A stretch of 64,000 nt of DNA, from NCBI GenBank assembly GCA_903822185.1, contig CAIJOA010000017.1:124001-188000 (forward strand), given 5' to 3'. The notes under the pieces were generated by a model. It worked only from the letters and a program-made list of their open reading frames with translations. It was not told the origin of the DNA and did not search any database. Positions within the stretch are counted from its first letter, which is position 1; every line of letters starts with the position of its first letter. Origin of the DNA: an uncultured Rhodospirillales bacterium. Lineage in GTDB: Bacteria; Pseudomonadota; Alphaproteobacteria; ATCC43930; CGMCC-115725. Both the position numbers and the translations under genes were made by a program. Positions 1-11,307 of this stretch are shown here, piece by piece.

Positions 1-413
1 CCCGCTCTGCCGCCATCGCCCTGATCGGCGCGCTGGCTCTGCCGCTGCCGGCTTTCGCCGATGGCTGGCACCATGAAAATGATTGGCGCGGCCGGGAATG
101 GCATCAGCCGCAGCCCGTCTATCGCGCCCCGGAACGGGTCTATTACGCGCCTCGCCCGGTTTATGTCCCAGCGCCTCCGCAGCCGGCTTATTACCAGCCG
201 GCCCCGGCCTACTACGCCCCCGCGCCGATCTATTATGCGCCGGCCGCTTGCACCGGCACCGTCATCGGCGGCTTGGCCGGCGCCGCGGCGGGCGGGCTGC
301 TCGGTTCGCAGATCGGTCATAGCTCGGGCAATGCGATTGCGACCTTAGCCGGCGTCCTCGGCGGCGCAGCGCTGGGCGCCACCATCGGTCAATCGGCGGG
401 CGGCTGCGACTAA
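1..413 (+). CDS. Glycine-zipper envelope protein, 5' end outside window
   Basis: The open frame enters the window in phase from base 3 and stops at TAA 411-413, leaving 136 visible residues. The visible start is the hydrophobic end of a signal peptide finishing around AFAD. A long Pro/Tyr/Ala-rich linker follows, with many YYAP- and YYQP-like repeats. The C-terminal 50 residues form a Gly/Ala-rich double glycine zipper (GGLAGAAAGGLLGSQIG, then GVLGGAALGATIG). This fits the glycine-zipper 2TM / Rickettsia 17 kDa antigen-like family of outer-membrane or periplasmic proteins. The true start lies upstream of base 1. The specific function is unknown. Confidence 0.75.
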   Translation, partial: RSAAIALIGALALPLPAFADGWHHENDWRGREWHQPQPVYRAPERVYYAPRPVYVPAPPQPAYYQPAPAYYAPAPIYYAPAACTGTVIGGLAGAAAGGLLGSQIGHSSGNAIATLAGVLGGAALGATIGQSAGGCD

Positions 414-472
414 CCCCCTCGCAACTGCCCACCCCGAGCGGCGTCGCGGAGCAATCCGCGGCGCCGTTTCGC

Positions 473-934
473 TTAGAGGGCCGTGATGGCCGAGCGAAGC
501 TGCAGCGGGTTCTCGATGTCGCGGAACGGCTCCAGTGTGCCGCCGGTGCCGCGCACCAAGATGGTGCCGTAATTGAAGATGCGCCCCATGAGACCCTGCA
601 TCACATCGACACTTTCGACCTTAGAGCGGGCCATTTCGATGGTGTAGCGGCCGATCAGGCCGCGCTTGAAAATGACGCGGTGGTCCGTGACGGCCAGTTC
701 GGTCGAGGCCCGCTTGATCGCGGCATGGATGAAGGCGATCAGGGCCAGCAGCAGGAAGACCGCCGCGATCATCAGACCCGGATACTGGTAATCCCCGCCG
801 AAATCGAAGGCCAGAGCCACGAAGGCGGCGGCGATCACGGCGAGGGCCATGGCCCGGCCATAGACCAGCCAATGCAGCTTGGTGACGTAAAGGAGGTTTT
901 CGCCGGGCTGAAGGACGCGTTGAATGTAGCTCAT
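473..934 (-). CDS. Membrane protein with bacterial PH domain
   Basis: A 153-residue protein. Two hydrophobic segments at about residues 27-44 and 53-71 form a membrane hairpin. From about residue 76 a YdbS/DUF304-type bacterial PH domain follows, with TELAVTDHRVIFKRG and KVESVDVMQGLMGRIFNYG as family-like signatures. Such proteins sit in the inner membrane with the PH domain in the cytoplasm; their substrate is generally unknown. The gene is divergent from htpG with under 100 bases between the starts, so the two share a promoter region. Family assignment is confident and the role is not. Confidence 0.8.
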   Translation of the reverse strand: MSYIQRVLQPGENLLYVTKLHWLVYGRAMALAVIAAAFVALAFDFGGDYQYPGLMIAAVFLLLALIAFIHAAIKRASTELAVTDHRVIFKRGLIGRYTIEMARSKVESVDVMQGLMGRIFNYGTILVRGTGGTLEPFRDIENPLQLRSAITAL

Positions 935-952
935 GATCTATTCTAACACGCT

Positions 953-981
953 CTTGCAGGATCGTTGGTTCCGCCACATAT
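953..981 (+). promoter_or_regulatory. Possible heat-shock (RpoH-type) promoter of htpG
   Basis: CTTG at 953-956 is followed 17 bases later by CCACATAT at 974-981. The spacing and first half resemble alphaproteobacterial sigma-32 promoters (CTTG, about 17 bases, then a C-rich/TAT element), but the second half is imperfect. It lies about 50 bases upstream of the htpG start. htpG is heat-induced in many bacteria. Weak assignment. Confidence 0.3.
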
Positions 982-1030
982 CTCGGGGCGTTCCGATAGG
1001 CGTTTTTTGTCCGAGTCAGGGTTGGGGTTT

Positions 1031-2893
1031 ATGGCAAGCGAGAAAAGAGAATTTCAGGCGGAAGTCAGCCGTCTTTTGGAGATCGTCGCGCATTCGCTCT
1101 ACAGCGAAAAGGAAATCTTCCTGCGCGAGCTTATATCGAACGCATCGGACGCCTGCGACAAGCTGCGCTATCTGAGCCTGACCGAGCCGGCGCTGATCGC
1201 CGGCGATGCCGAATTCAAAGTCACGATCCAGCCTGACAAGGGCCAACATTTGCTGACCATCAGCGACAACGGCGTCGGCATGAGCCGCGACGAGATGATC
1301 GGCAATCTGGGCACCATCGCCCGGTCCGGCACCGCCGCCTTCGTCAGCAAGCTGTCCGGCGATGAAAAGAAAGACGTCGGCCTCATCGGCAAGTTCGGCG
1401 TCGGCTTCTATTCCGCCTTCATGGTGTCGAAAGAGGTCGAGGTCATTTCGAAACGGACCGGCGAGGAGATCGCCCATCGTTGGGTTTCGGACGGCAAAGG
1501 TGAGTTCACCATCGACGAGACGACCCGTGCGACGCGCGGCACGACGATCACCCTGCATCTCAACGAGGCCGGCGAGGAATTCGCCGAGCCCCTGCGGATC
1601 AAAGAGATCGTCAAAAAATATTCCGACCACATCGCCCTGCCGGTTGTCCTCGTCGAGGACGGCAAGGAAGAGACGCTGAACGCCGCATCGGCCTTGTGGA
1701 TGCGCTCGAAGTCGGAGATCACCGCCGAGCAGTACAAGGAATTCTATCACCACGTCGCCCATGCCTTCGACGATCCGTGGCTGACGCTGCACAACAAGGC
1801 TGAAGGCGCGCTGGAATATGCCACGCTGCTGTTCGTGCCCGGTACCAAGCCCTATGACCTGTTTCAGCCCGAGCGCAAAAACCAGGTCAAACTCTATGTC
1901 CGCCGCGTCTTCATCACCGACGACGCGCAGGAATTGCTGCCGCCGTATCTGCGTTTCCTGCGCGGCATCGTCGATAGCGAAGATCTGCCGCTGAATGTCA
2001 GCCGCGAGATGCTGCAGCACAACCCGGTGCTGGCCCGGATGCGCACGCAGATCACCAAGCGCGTGCTGACCGAGTTGACCAAGAAGGCGAAAGACGATCC
2101 CGAAGCCTTCATCACCTTCTCGGAAAATTTCGGCGCGGTGCTGAAGGAAGGGATTTACGAAGATCGCGAGAACCAAAGCGAGATCCTGCCGCTGGCGCGT
2201 TTCCGTTCGACCGCCGGCGACGCCCTGACCTCGCTCGACGAATATGTCGCGCGGATGAAGCCTGGACAGGAAGCGATCTATACGATCGCCGGCGAGAATC
2301 TCGACGCGCTGAAACGCAGCCCGCAACTTGAAGGCTTCCGTGCGCGCGGTATCGAGGTGCTGTTGCTGACCGATCCGGTCGATGAATTCTGGATGCCAGC
2401 GCTCGGCAAATACCAAGAGAAAGAATTCAAGTCGGTCACGCGCGGCTCGGCCGATCTCGACAAGATCGCGCCCGAAGACAAGAAAGACGAAACGCCCGAA
2501 GCACCGGCGAGCGATGTCGCTTCGCTGATCGCGGTCTTAAAACTGGCGCTGGGCGATGCGGTGAAAGACGTCCGGTCGAGCAAACGCCTGACCGATAGCG
2601 CCGTCTGTCTTGTCGCCGACGACAACGACATGGACATGCATCTCGAACGGCTGCTGCGCCAACACAAACAGCTCAACGCAGATTCGAAACGCATCCTCGA
2701 GATCAACCCGAAGCATAGCCTGATCGCGGGTCTGGTCGCGTTGGCCGGCAAATCCGGGGCCAGCGACTCCCTCAGCGACTTCGCCTGGATCTTGCTTGAT
2801 CAGGCGCGGCTGCTGGAAGGCGAAACCTTACCGAATCCGAACGATTTCGCGAAGCGGCTGTCGTCGGTGCTGGCGCGCGGATTGAGCGCCTAA
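1031..2893 (+). CDS. htpG: Molecular chaperone HtpG (Hsp90)
   Basis: A 620-residue Hsp90-family ATPase that assists folding of cytoplasmic client proteins. The GHKL ATPase domain has the expected elements: NASDACDKLRY near residue 35, DNGVGM near 85, LGTIARSGT near 100 and GKFGVGFYSAFMV near 125. The middle domain contains LPLNVSREMLQ and the C-terminal dimerisation region is intact. Length matches the family. The frame stays open 22 codons further upstream, but ATG 1031 (MASEKREF) matches the usual Hsp90 beginning and was chosen. It is monocistronic, followed by an inverted repeat and a convergent gene. Confidence 0.97.
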   Translation: MASEKREFQAEVSRLLEIVAHSLYSEKEIFLRELISNASDACDKLRYLSLTEPALIAGDAEFKVTIQPDKGQHLLTISDNGVGMSRDEMIGNLGTIARSGTAAFVSKLSGDEKKDVGLIGKFGVGFYSAFMVSKEVEVISKRTGEEIAHRWVSDGKGEFTIDETTRATRGTTITLHLNEAGEEFAEPLRIKEIVKKYSDHIALPVVLVEDGKEETLNAASALWMRSKSEITAEQYKEFYHHVAHAFDDPWLTLHNKAEGALEYATLLFVPGTKPYDLFQPERKNQVKLYVRRVFITDDAQELLPPYLRFLRGIVDSEDLPLNVSREMLQHNPVLARMRTQITKRVLTELTKKAKDDPEAFITFSENFGAVLKEGIYEDRENQSEILPLARFRSTAGDALTSLDEYVARMKPGQEAIYTIAGENLDALKRSPQLEGFRARGIEVLLLTDPVDEFWMPALGKYQEKEFKSVTRGSADLDKIAPEDKKDETPEAPASDVASLIAVLKLALGDAVKDVRSSKRLTDSAVCLVADDNDMDMHLERLLRQHKQLNADSKRILEINPKHSLIAGLVALAGKSGASDSLSDFAWILLDQARLLEGETLPNPNDFAKRLSSVLARGLSA

Positions 2894-2903
2894 TCCCGCT
2901 TAC

Positions 2904-2982
2904 CGTCATTGCGAGTGCAGCGAAGCAATCCAGTCTGTCCGACGACTGGATTGCTTCGTCGCTAACGCTGCTCGCAATGACG
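2904..2982 (+). repeat. Intergenic palindromic repeat, family A copy 1
   Basis: A 79-base inverted repeat starting CGTCATTGCGAG and ending CTCGCAATGACG, with inner arms CGAAGCAATCCAG / CTGGATTGCTTCG. The short side has a 5-base insert (tgcag) and the other a 12-base insert, which gives the element an orientation. Copies at 21148-21225 (same orientation) and 42868-42946 (inverted) share the arms. It lies between the convergent ends of htpG and the DUF1223 gene. Confidence 0.9.
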
Positions 2983-2992
2983 ATTTAAAAAA

Positions 2993-3724
2993 TCAGTGCT
3001 GCGGCATCTCGACGGCGGCAGCGGTGAGGATCGGGCCGTTACCGCCGATCTGCAGCAAGACCGCAGCGCCGTAATCGCCGAGGGATTTGGCTTCCTCGGC
3101 GGGAATGATCTGTTGTTCCGACCAGCCGGCCCAGGAACCGATACGGCGGAAGCTGCGGACAGGATGGTGATCCCACGAGGTCTTACCCTGATTTTCGCCC
3201 GACGTGATCGGCAAGGTATGAAGCCGGTCATAGCCGACCAGCCAGAGTGTTGCCGGTTGTCCGGCCGGTGATTGGCCTTCGCCGACATTGGCGACAAGCG
3301 CGCCGTCTTCACGCCAGCGCAGCGTCAAATCAGGATGGGGCAACGGCTTGGTCTGAGCGTTGCGGATCAGCGCCTCGATGGTTTCGCGTTCCGAAGCGAT
3401 GCCCTCGGCCCCGCCCTGCACCACCATCTCGGGCGTATAGACGTAACGCAATTTCAGCGCCGCCTCGTAATCGCGTTGGCGACGCGTCGCCCAGGGCTTC
3501 GAATAGGGATCGTTCCAGCCGATGTAATTCCAATATTCGACATGGAAGGCGAGCGCCAGAATCTCGGGCCGCTTCACCAATTCGCCCAGATATTTGTCCG
3601 CCGGCGGGCAGGAACTGCAACCTTGAGAGGTAAAAAGCTCGACGACGATCGGCCCGTCGGCGGCCCGGGCAGAGCCGGCCGCGATCAAAACAGCGAGAAG
3701 AGTGGCAGCGAACGACCGGGACAT
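2993..3724 (-). CDS. DUF1223 thioredoxin-like exported protein
   Basis: A 243-residue protein of the DUF1223 family. Residues 1-22 form a signal peptide ending SARAA. The mature part begins with a thioredoxin-like strand, VVELFTSQGCSSCPPAD, whose C36/C39 pair forms a CxxC motif. Fragments HVEYWNYIGWNDP and YTPEMVVQGG are typical of the family. A periplasmic redox role is plausible from the CxxC motif and export signal but not established. The start has an AGGA element just upstream. The gene is convergent with htpG across repeat A1 and divergent from the NIPSNAP gene. Confidence 0.85.
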   Translation of the reverse strand: MSRSFAATLLAVLIAAGSARAADGPIVVELFTSQGCSSCPPADKYLGELVKRPEILALAFHVEYWNYIGWNDPYSKPWATRRQRDYEAALKLRYVYTPEMVVQGGAEGIASERETIEALIRNAQTKPLPHPDLTLRWREDGALVANVGEGQSPAGQPATLWLVGYDRLHTLPITSGENQGKTSWDHHPVRSFRRIGSWAGWSEQQIIPAEEAKSLGDYGAAVLLQIGGNGPILTAAAVEMPQH

Positions 3725-3843
3725 GGTCGCATCCTGCGCCGCCCACCCGGCTTTGGCAAAACACTATCTTTCACAAGCGGGTGAGGCTTGACCGTAACGC
3801 AGAGCACGGTCACCCTTCCGGCCATAAACCACGGGAGGGACAC

Positions 3844-4164
3844 ATGATTCTCGAAGTTCGCACTTACACTGTCGCGGCCGGCAAGACCGGCGTCTGGCTG
3901 GAACATTATGAAAAGACCGGCCTGCCGGTGCAGCAGAAGCATCTGGGCGGATTGGTCGGGTTCTTCACGACCGAGATCGGTACGCTCAACCGCGTGGTGC
4001 ATATGTGGAAATATGATTCGCTAGCCGACCGCGAAGCCCGTCGCGGCGCGATGGCCAAGGACCCCGATTGGCAGGGCTATCTCAAAGGCGGACCGCAGCC
4101 CTCGCCGATCGTGTCGCAGGAAACCCAGATTCTGGTGCCGACGGCCTTCTCGCCGATGAAATAA
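3844..4164 (+). CDS. NIPSNAP family protein
   Basis: A 106-residue ferredoxin-like alpha/beta-barrel protein of the NIPSNAP family. It opens with the typical MILEVRTYTV, followed by LEHYEKTGLPVQ and VVHMWKYDSLADREARR. The chosen start at 3844 follows a strong GGGAGG ribosome site; an open stretch upstream lacks one. NIPSNAP proteins often accompany catabolic genes, but their biochemical role is unclear. The gene converges with the amidohydrolase, with 6 bases between stops. Confidence 0.88.
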   Translation: MILEVRTYTVAAGKTGVWLEHYEKTGLPVQQKHLGGLVGFFTTEIGTLNRVVHMWKYDSLADREARRGAMAKDPDWQGYLKGGPQPSPIVSQETQILVPTAFSPMK

Positions 4165-4170
4165 ATCGGA

Positions 4171-5124
4171 TCAGCCTCGGAAACGCGGGAAGAGCCTTTC
4201 CGCGTTGCCGCGGTTGATCGCTGTCCGTTCTTCCGGCGTGAAGCCGAACGCTTCCATCCCCGCCGTGGTCGCCGGCGGCGGTAAGAACGGATAGTCAGTG
4301 CCGTATAGCAACTGCGTCATCGGCACGAATTCGCGCAGGCCCGCCAGTGCCGGACGGCTGGTGGTGGTCGCGATATCGAAATGCAGTTTCTGTAATTCGT
4401 GCATCGCGCCATGCGGCAGACGTTCCGCAACAGCCTTCTGGTTCACCACATTGCGGGCGATGCGTTCAGCCAGTTGCGGCAGCGTGCCGCCGCCATGGGT
4501 GAAGATGTACTGGATGTCAGGAAACCGCGTCAGCGTGCCGCGATAAAGCAAACTGGTGATGCAACGCGTCACGTCGAACATGAATTCGACCGTCGAATCC
4601 GGCACCGGCGGCGTCAGCGCATGGCAGCAGGCAACCGATTGCGGATGGACGAACAGCACCGCCTTGCGCCGGTTGAGTTCGGCCCAGACCGGATCGAAGG
4701 CCGGATCGCCGGGCCATTGCGTGCCGAAATTCGTTGTCGTGCTGATGCCGTCGGCCTTCAGCGTGTCGTAGGCATAGTCGATCTCGGCGAGACTGCCTTC
4801 GACATCGGGCATCGGGATCGCGGCAAAGCTGCCGAAACGGCCCGGATGATCGCGGCACATCACGGCGGCGAAATCGTTGTTCTCGCGCACCAACGCCCGC
4901 GCCTCATCGCGTTCGAACCAGGTCCAGAGCGACGGGTTCGAGACGATGGCGGTTTCGATACCACCCTTATCCATCTGCGCCAACGACGCCTCGGGACTCC
5001 AGCGCAGCGCGTCTTCATAACCGGGACCGGTCGGCGCGGCGCGCGCCGCGACGTAACGCGGCGTCATGATGTGATGATGCACATCTATTCGGCCCAAATT
5101 CTTAGATGGGGCATTTTCACTCAA
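4171..5124 (-). CDS. Amidohydrolase family 2 (ACMSD-like) metal hydrolase or decarboxylase
   Basis: A 317-residue TIM-barrel amidohydrolase of the amidohydrolase-2 / ACMSD / resorcylate decarboxylase group. The N-terminal metal-binding motif is RIDVHHHIMTPRY. A conserved histidine occurs in FTHGGGTLPQL, and the C-terminal Asp is in LLYGTDYPF. Members hydrolyse or decarboxylate aromatic and ring-cleavage acids. Its start overlaps the 3' end of the upstream FAD monooxygenase by 8 bases, so the two are co-translated and probably act in one aromatic route. The substrate cannot be read from the sequence. Confidence 0.85.
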   Translation of the reverse strand: MSENAPSKNLGRIDVHHHIMTPRYVAARAAPTGPGYEDALRWSPEASLAQMDKGGIETAIVSNPSLWTWFERDEARALVRENNDFAAVMCRDHPGRFGSFAAIPMPDVEGSLAEIDYAYDTLKADGISTTTNFGTQWPGDPAFDPVWAELNRRKAVLFVHPQSVACCHALTPPVPDSTVEFMFDVTRCITSLLYRGTLTRFPDIQYIFTHGGGTLPQLAERIARNVVNQKAVAERLPHGAMHELQKLHFDIATTTSRPALAGLREFVPMTQLLYGTDYPFLPPPATTAGMEAFGFTPEERTAINRGNAERLFPRFRG

Positions 5125-6325
5125 TCGCGGCGGCCATTCTTAAGCCATCGATCATCGAAGCGCGTCGTACATAGGCGTGATGTTTTTCTGGATCAGCGAT
5201 GATCGCTTGCAGTTCGGCCAGCAGCGCGCGGCGGCGATCAGGGTCTTTTTCGCGCATGCGATTACGGTTGCGTTTGGCCTGGCCGAGAATCTCTTCGGCG
5301 ACGACGGGACGGCGGCGGCGGGTATAGAGATCGAAACGATCGAGCCCCTTGTCGTTCTTCAACACATCGCGCAGCGCGCTCACCAGTTCGAACGATTCGT
5401 GGATGCCGCCATTGAGGCCGAGCGCACCCGCCGGCGAATTCACATGCGCCGCATCGCCGACCAACACGGCGCGGCCGATATTATAAGTCGGCACGATGCG
5501 TTGATTGACGCGGTAGGGCCAGGCGCGTTGCACCGGATAGCGGTCCGGCATGGCGATAATTTCCTGCAGCGCCGCCTCGACACCATCAGGCGTCGTCTGT
5601 TCCTCGACTGTGCGGTTTTCCTTGAGATAGACCGCGAGACGCCAGTAATCGCGTAGTTTCAGAAAGGCGATATTGCCCTTCTCGGTCCAGCACGAAGCGA
5701 CGATGCCGATGCCTTCCATATGCTGATCGAAGGGAAAGGTCGTCGTCACGACCAACGTCGTCTCGGGGAAAGCCTCGCCTTCGAAGGGAATGCCGGCTGT
5801 CTCGCGCACGACGCTGTGAAGGCCATCGGCGCCGACGAGAATACGCGCACGCAATGTCTCGGGGCCTTGCACGCCATCGACCGTTACCGTCACGCCGTCG
5901 GCATCCTGGACAAAGCCCGTGACGCGGCGCGCGAATTCGACCTGCGCGTTGTTTTGTCTGGCGATACGCGCGACCAAAGCGCGCTGCAAACGCCATTGCT
6001 CGCATTGCAGGCGATAAGGATGGCGCACGTCGCCTTTGATCGTATCGAGATCGAACACGGCACGTTCGCCGCTGGGATGCAGCCGCACCTGCCAGCTATA
6101 GGTCAGGATGCCCTGCGCGATCAGCTCGTCGGTAAGGCCTGATTCCTCGAGCAGATCGAGCGTCGGCGGATGAAAGCTGGTGGCGCGAAGATCGAGCCCG
6201 ACATCGGGCTGCGCTTCGAACACGCGGGCGGTGATGCCGGCCTCGGCGCACAAGTAAGCAGTGAGCAAACCTGTCGGTCCACCACCGGCGATGATCACGT
6301 CGCAATCGAAAGACTTCGCGTTCAC
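5117..6325 (-). CDS. FAD-dependent aromatic monooxygenase
   Basis: A 402-residue class A flavoprotein hydroxylase (UbiH/PheA/MhpA type). The Rossmann dinucleotide motif is VIIAGGGPTGLLTAYL near residues 10-25. The DG motif appears as LVGADGLHSVVR near 165. The second FAD motif is VLVGDAAHVNSPAGALGLNGG near 295. It lacks the long C-terminal thioredoxin-like extension of phenol hydroxylases. It probably hydroxylates an aromatic acid whose product goes to the co-translated amidohydrolase. It is divergent from a solute-binding protein over 125 bases containing a palindrome. Confidence 0.85.
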   Translation of the reverse strand: MNAKSFDCDVIIAGGGPTGLLTAYLCAEAGITARVFEAQPDVGLDLRATSFHPPTLDLLEESGLTDELIAQGILTYSWQVRLHPSGERAVFDLDTIKGDVRHPYRLQCEQWRLQRALVARIARQNNAQVEFARRVTGFVQDADGVTVTVDGVQGPETLRARILVGADGLHSVVRETAGIPFEGEAFPETTLVVTTTFPFDQHMEGIGIVASCWTEKGNIAFLKLRDYWRLAVYLKENRTVEEQTTPDGVEAALQEIIAMPDRYPVQRAWPYRVNQRIVPTYNIGRAVLVGDAAHVNSPAGALGLNGGIHESFELVSALRDVLKNDKGLDRFDLYTRRRRPVVAEEILGQAKRNRNRMREKDPDRRRALLAELQAIIADPEKHHAYVRRASMIDGLRMAAAIE

Positions 6326-6357
6326 AAAAAATCAGTATCAGTCTTGAAGGATTGGGG

Positions 6358-6372
6358 CAACGATGATCGTTG
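6358..6372. promoter_or_regulatory. Perfect palindrome in divergent promoter, possible operator
   Basis: CAACGAT-G-ATCGTTG is a perfect 7-1-7 palindrome between the divergent FAD monooxygenase and solute-binding protein genes, 33 bases upstream of the monooxygenase start. The position suits an operator. No regulator gene is adjacent. Confidence 0.35.
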
Positions 6373-6450
6373 GAGACTATCGCCCTATCGGATCAACGCA
6401 TCCCGGCACATCGCCGCAGGGCATGGCAAGCCGATTGCACGGGGAAGATC

Positions 6451-7467
6451 ATGATTGGCTTATGCAAACTGTCTTTCGCCCTCGCCGCGCTGATGGCGTT
6501 GTCATTCTCCGCCGAGGCTGCTCCTTTCAAGATCATCCTGCCTTATCTTGAACCACCCCCGGTGCCGGACTCCGTCATCGATCTGGCGTTGCGTCTCGGC
6601 TTCTATAAAGAAGCCGGCGTCGAGGTCGAATTGATGCGCGTGGTGCAGACGCCCTCGGCCATTGCCGCCTTGCGCGCCGGTGACGGCGATATGGCCAATG
6701 TTGCGACTGGCACCAGCCTTGAAGTCGTCGCGCGGGATCAGATGAAATTGCGCGCTGTTGCATCCGCCGGCAAAGCATTGCCCTTCATCATCGCGACCAA
6801 GAAAGAGATCACGACGCCGAAGCAACTGAATGGTAAATCCTTCGGCATCGCCAGCATCGGCAGCACCGATTACATCGTCAGCCGCATCGTCCTCGGCAAA
6901 TTGGGCGTCGATCTCAATTCGCTGCAATTCGTTGCATTGGGCGTGCCACCGGTTCGGGCGCAGGCGTTGCTCGCGGGACGAATCGATTCGACCGCTTTCT
7001 CGATCGGCGTCTGGATGGGTCTTCCCGACAAGTCGGCGCTCAATATGCTGGTGGATCAGCCAAGCTACTTCAACGCTGCGCCCTATCTGACACAGCTCGA
7101 CGTGGTGACGGAAGAAACCGCGAAGAAGAAAGCAACCGAAGTACAGGCGGTGGTACGCGCGATCATCATGGCCTCGCGTGCCTTCGCCGAAAAGCCAAGC
7201 CTATGGGTCGATGCCATGATGGCGGCGCGGCCCGATCTCAAACGCGACGATCTTGCTGCGGTCGCCGAGACCTATCGCGAAAGCTGGTCGGTCAATGGCG
7301 GCATCAATCTCGACAGCGTCGCTTTCACCACGGACACGCTCTACACCGACCCCGCGTGGAAGGACCTGCGGAAAGTGCCGCCGAAGGAATGGATCGACAC
7401 CCATTTCATCGACAAAGTGCTGGCTGAGAAAGGCGTTGTCGCAAGCAGCGATCCGACCGGACGCTAA
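6451..7467 (+). CDS. NitT/TauT-type ABC transporter substrate-binding protein
   Basis: A 338-residue periplasmic binding protein. ATG 6451 gives a clean signal peptide (MIGLCKLSFALAALMALSFS, cleaved after AEAA); the in-frame region upstream is hydrophilic and was rejected. The mature protein has the SsuA/TauA/THI5-like layout: LGFYKEAGVEVELM, GDGDMANVATGTS, then LNGKSFGIASIGSTDYIV. No permease or ATPase gene lies beside it, so it is an orphan binding protein in this window. Its divergence from the monooxygenase/amidohydrolase pair suggests that it may bind that pathway's substrate; this is inference. Confidence 0.85.
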   Translation: MIGLCKLSFALAALMALSFSAEAAPFKIILPYLEPPPVPDSVIDLALRLGFYKEAGVEVELMRVVQTPSAIAALRAGDGDMANVATGTSLEVVARDQMKLRAVASAGKALPFIIATKKEITTPKQLNGKSFGIASIGSTDYIVSRIVLGKLGVDLNSLQFVALGVPPVRAQALLAGRIDSTAFSIGVWMGLPDKSALNMLVDQPSYFNAAPYLTQLDVVTEETAKKKATEVQAVVRAIIMASRAFAEKPSLWVDAMMAARPDLKRDDLAAVAETYRESWSVNGGINLDSVAFTTDTLYTDPAWKDLRKVPPKEWIDTHFIDKVLAEKGVVASSDPTGR

Positions 7468-7483
7468 CCGGCCGCACAAAGAA

Positions 7484-7524
7484 AAACGCCGCTTGCGGGT
7501 TCATCCGCGAGCGGCGTTTCGTTT
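7484..7524. terminator. Bidirectional rho-independent terminator
   Basis: A 15-base stem, AAACGCCGCTTGCGG / CCGCGAGCGGCGTTT with one G-T mismatch and a 6-base loop, is flanked by T-rich stretches in both directions. It lies between the convergent binding-protein gene and acnA and can terminate both. Confidence 0.85.
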
Positions 7525-7544
7525 TAGTCGGATGAAAGAGCCGA

Positions 7545-10238
<2,694 letters not shown>

Positions 10239-10439
10239 AATTATTCTCCTTTGGCGCGAGGGCTTTGATCTTGCTGCTACCCCCTTTGGCGAGGCAGATC
10301 AAGCGCGGCACGGCCGCGTCGCAACGTCACAAAGGAAGCTTTGGAAAAAGCCTGCATTAACAATAATTTAGATGGCGAGAAATATTCGCGAAAAATGCAA
10401 ATACCACAATTCCGCCACGATTCCATCGCATCGCCGTCT

Positions 10440-10568
10440 CAAAGTAGGTGTTTCCTACGTGTCAGGCGAGAGAGGCCTATGGCCTTAATCTCCCTCTAAG
10501 TAGCGATCACTCCCCCCGATCGCTTCTACGCGGCCTCGGTTCCCCCGACCGAGGCCGCCTTTCTTTTT
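10440..10568 (+). ncRNA. Candidate small RNA with C-rich hairpin loops
   Basis: This lies in the 410-base gap between divergent acnA and ccmA. Four successive hairpins are visible: GTAGG/CCTAC at 10444-10458, AGGCC/GGCCT at 10473-10485, GCGATC/GATCGC at 10503-10523 with loop ACTCCCCCC, and a perfect 11-bp stem GCGGCCTCGGT/ACCGAGGCCGC at 10530-10558 with loop TCCCCCG. The last is followed by CTTTCTTTTT, an excellent terminator. No protein gene upstream on this strand needs that terminator. C-rich loops resemble those of alphaproteobacterial RNAs that pair with Shine-Dalgarno sequences. The 5' end is uncertain. Between 10239 and 10439 only the acnA leader and an AT-rich patch near 10345-10400 are seen. 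Confidence 0.5.
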
Positions 10569-10647
10569 GGGCTTCGTTGGGCGGGCGCTTTCCTTGGCGC
10601 AACGGAAGCGGCACTATCCTCCCGCCTTTCCCAATACCGAGCCCGCC

Positions 10648-11307
10648 TTGCCCCTATCCGCCTTTTCAGCCGCGCCATTTGCCGGAGCCGGGCTTGCTTG
10701 CCGCCGGGGCGAACGGCGCGTTTTCGCAGGGCTGAATTTCCACTTACCGCCTGGCGGAGCGTTGGTTCTGGCCGGCCCGAACGGCAGCGGTAAATCGAGC
10801 CTGTTGCGGGTTTTGGCCGGGCTAACACCACCCGAAGCCGGGAAATTGACCTGGAACGGTGCCGATATCACCGAAGATCGAGGCGAACATCACCGCCGCT
10901 TGCACTTCGTCGGCCATAGCGACGCGCTGAAGCCGGTGCTGTCGGTCGGCGAAATGGTGGGGTTTTGGGCCGGGATGCACGGTCAAACCGTCGATATCCA
11001 TGCGATTTTGGGCAAATTCGGGCTCGAAAAGGCCGTCAAGCTGCCCTGTCGCTATCTTTCTGCAGGTCAAAAGCGCCGTTTGGCCCTATTACGGCTGATT
11101 TCGAGCCCCGCACCGCTGTGGTTGCTCGATGAACCGCTGACCAGCCTCGATACCGAGGCAACGGAGCAACTGCTTGCCGCCATTGCCGCCCATCGCGCCG
11201 AAGGCGGCAGTATCGTCCTCTCGACCCATGCGCCGGTTGAACTACCCGGTGCCGTCCGCCTTTCCTTGGCCGATTTCCGACCCGCGCGCCTGGTGATCGA
11301 GGCATGA
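10648..11307 (+). CDS. ccmA: Heme exporter ATPase CcmA
   Basis: The ABC ATPase of the CcmABCD complex, which releases holo-CcmE during c-type cytochrome maturation. The Walker A motif is GPNGSGKSS (about residues 43-51), the signature LSAGQKRR and Walker B PLWLLDEP, followed by STHAPVEL as the switch region. The frame is open from 10567. TTG 10648 gives 219 residues, close to the family length, and is taken as the start, but it is uncertain because no strong ribosome site is present. The gene opens the ccm operon and overlaps ccmB by 4 bases. Confidence 0.92.
   Translation: MPLSAFSAAPFAGAGLACRRGERRVFAGLNFHLPPGGALVLAGPNGSGKSSLLRVLAGLTPPEAGKLTWNGADITEDRGEHHRRLHFVGHSDALKPVLSVGEMVGFWAGMHGQTVDIHAILGKFGLEKAVKLPCRYLSAGQKRRLALLRLISSPAPLWLLDEPLTSLDTEATEQLLAAIAAHRAEGGSIVLSTHAPVELPGAVRLSLADFRPARLVIEA

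Noticed and set aside
61-348. Plus-strand open frames with ATG starts at the window edge
   Set aside because: The third frame, open from base 3 to TAA 413, has a signal-peptide end and a glycine zipper; the others are Arg/Pro-rich shadows.
965-1030. Upstream in-frame extension of htpG
   Set aside because: The extra 22 residues are not Hsp90-like; the conserved start is MASEKREF at 1031.
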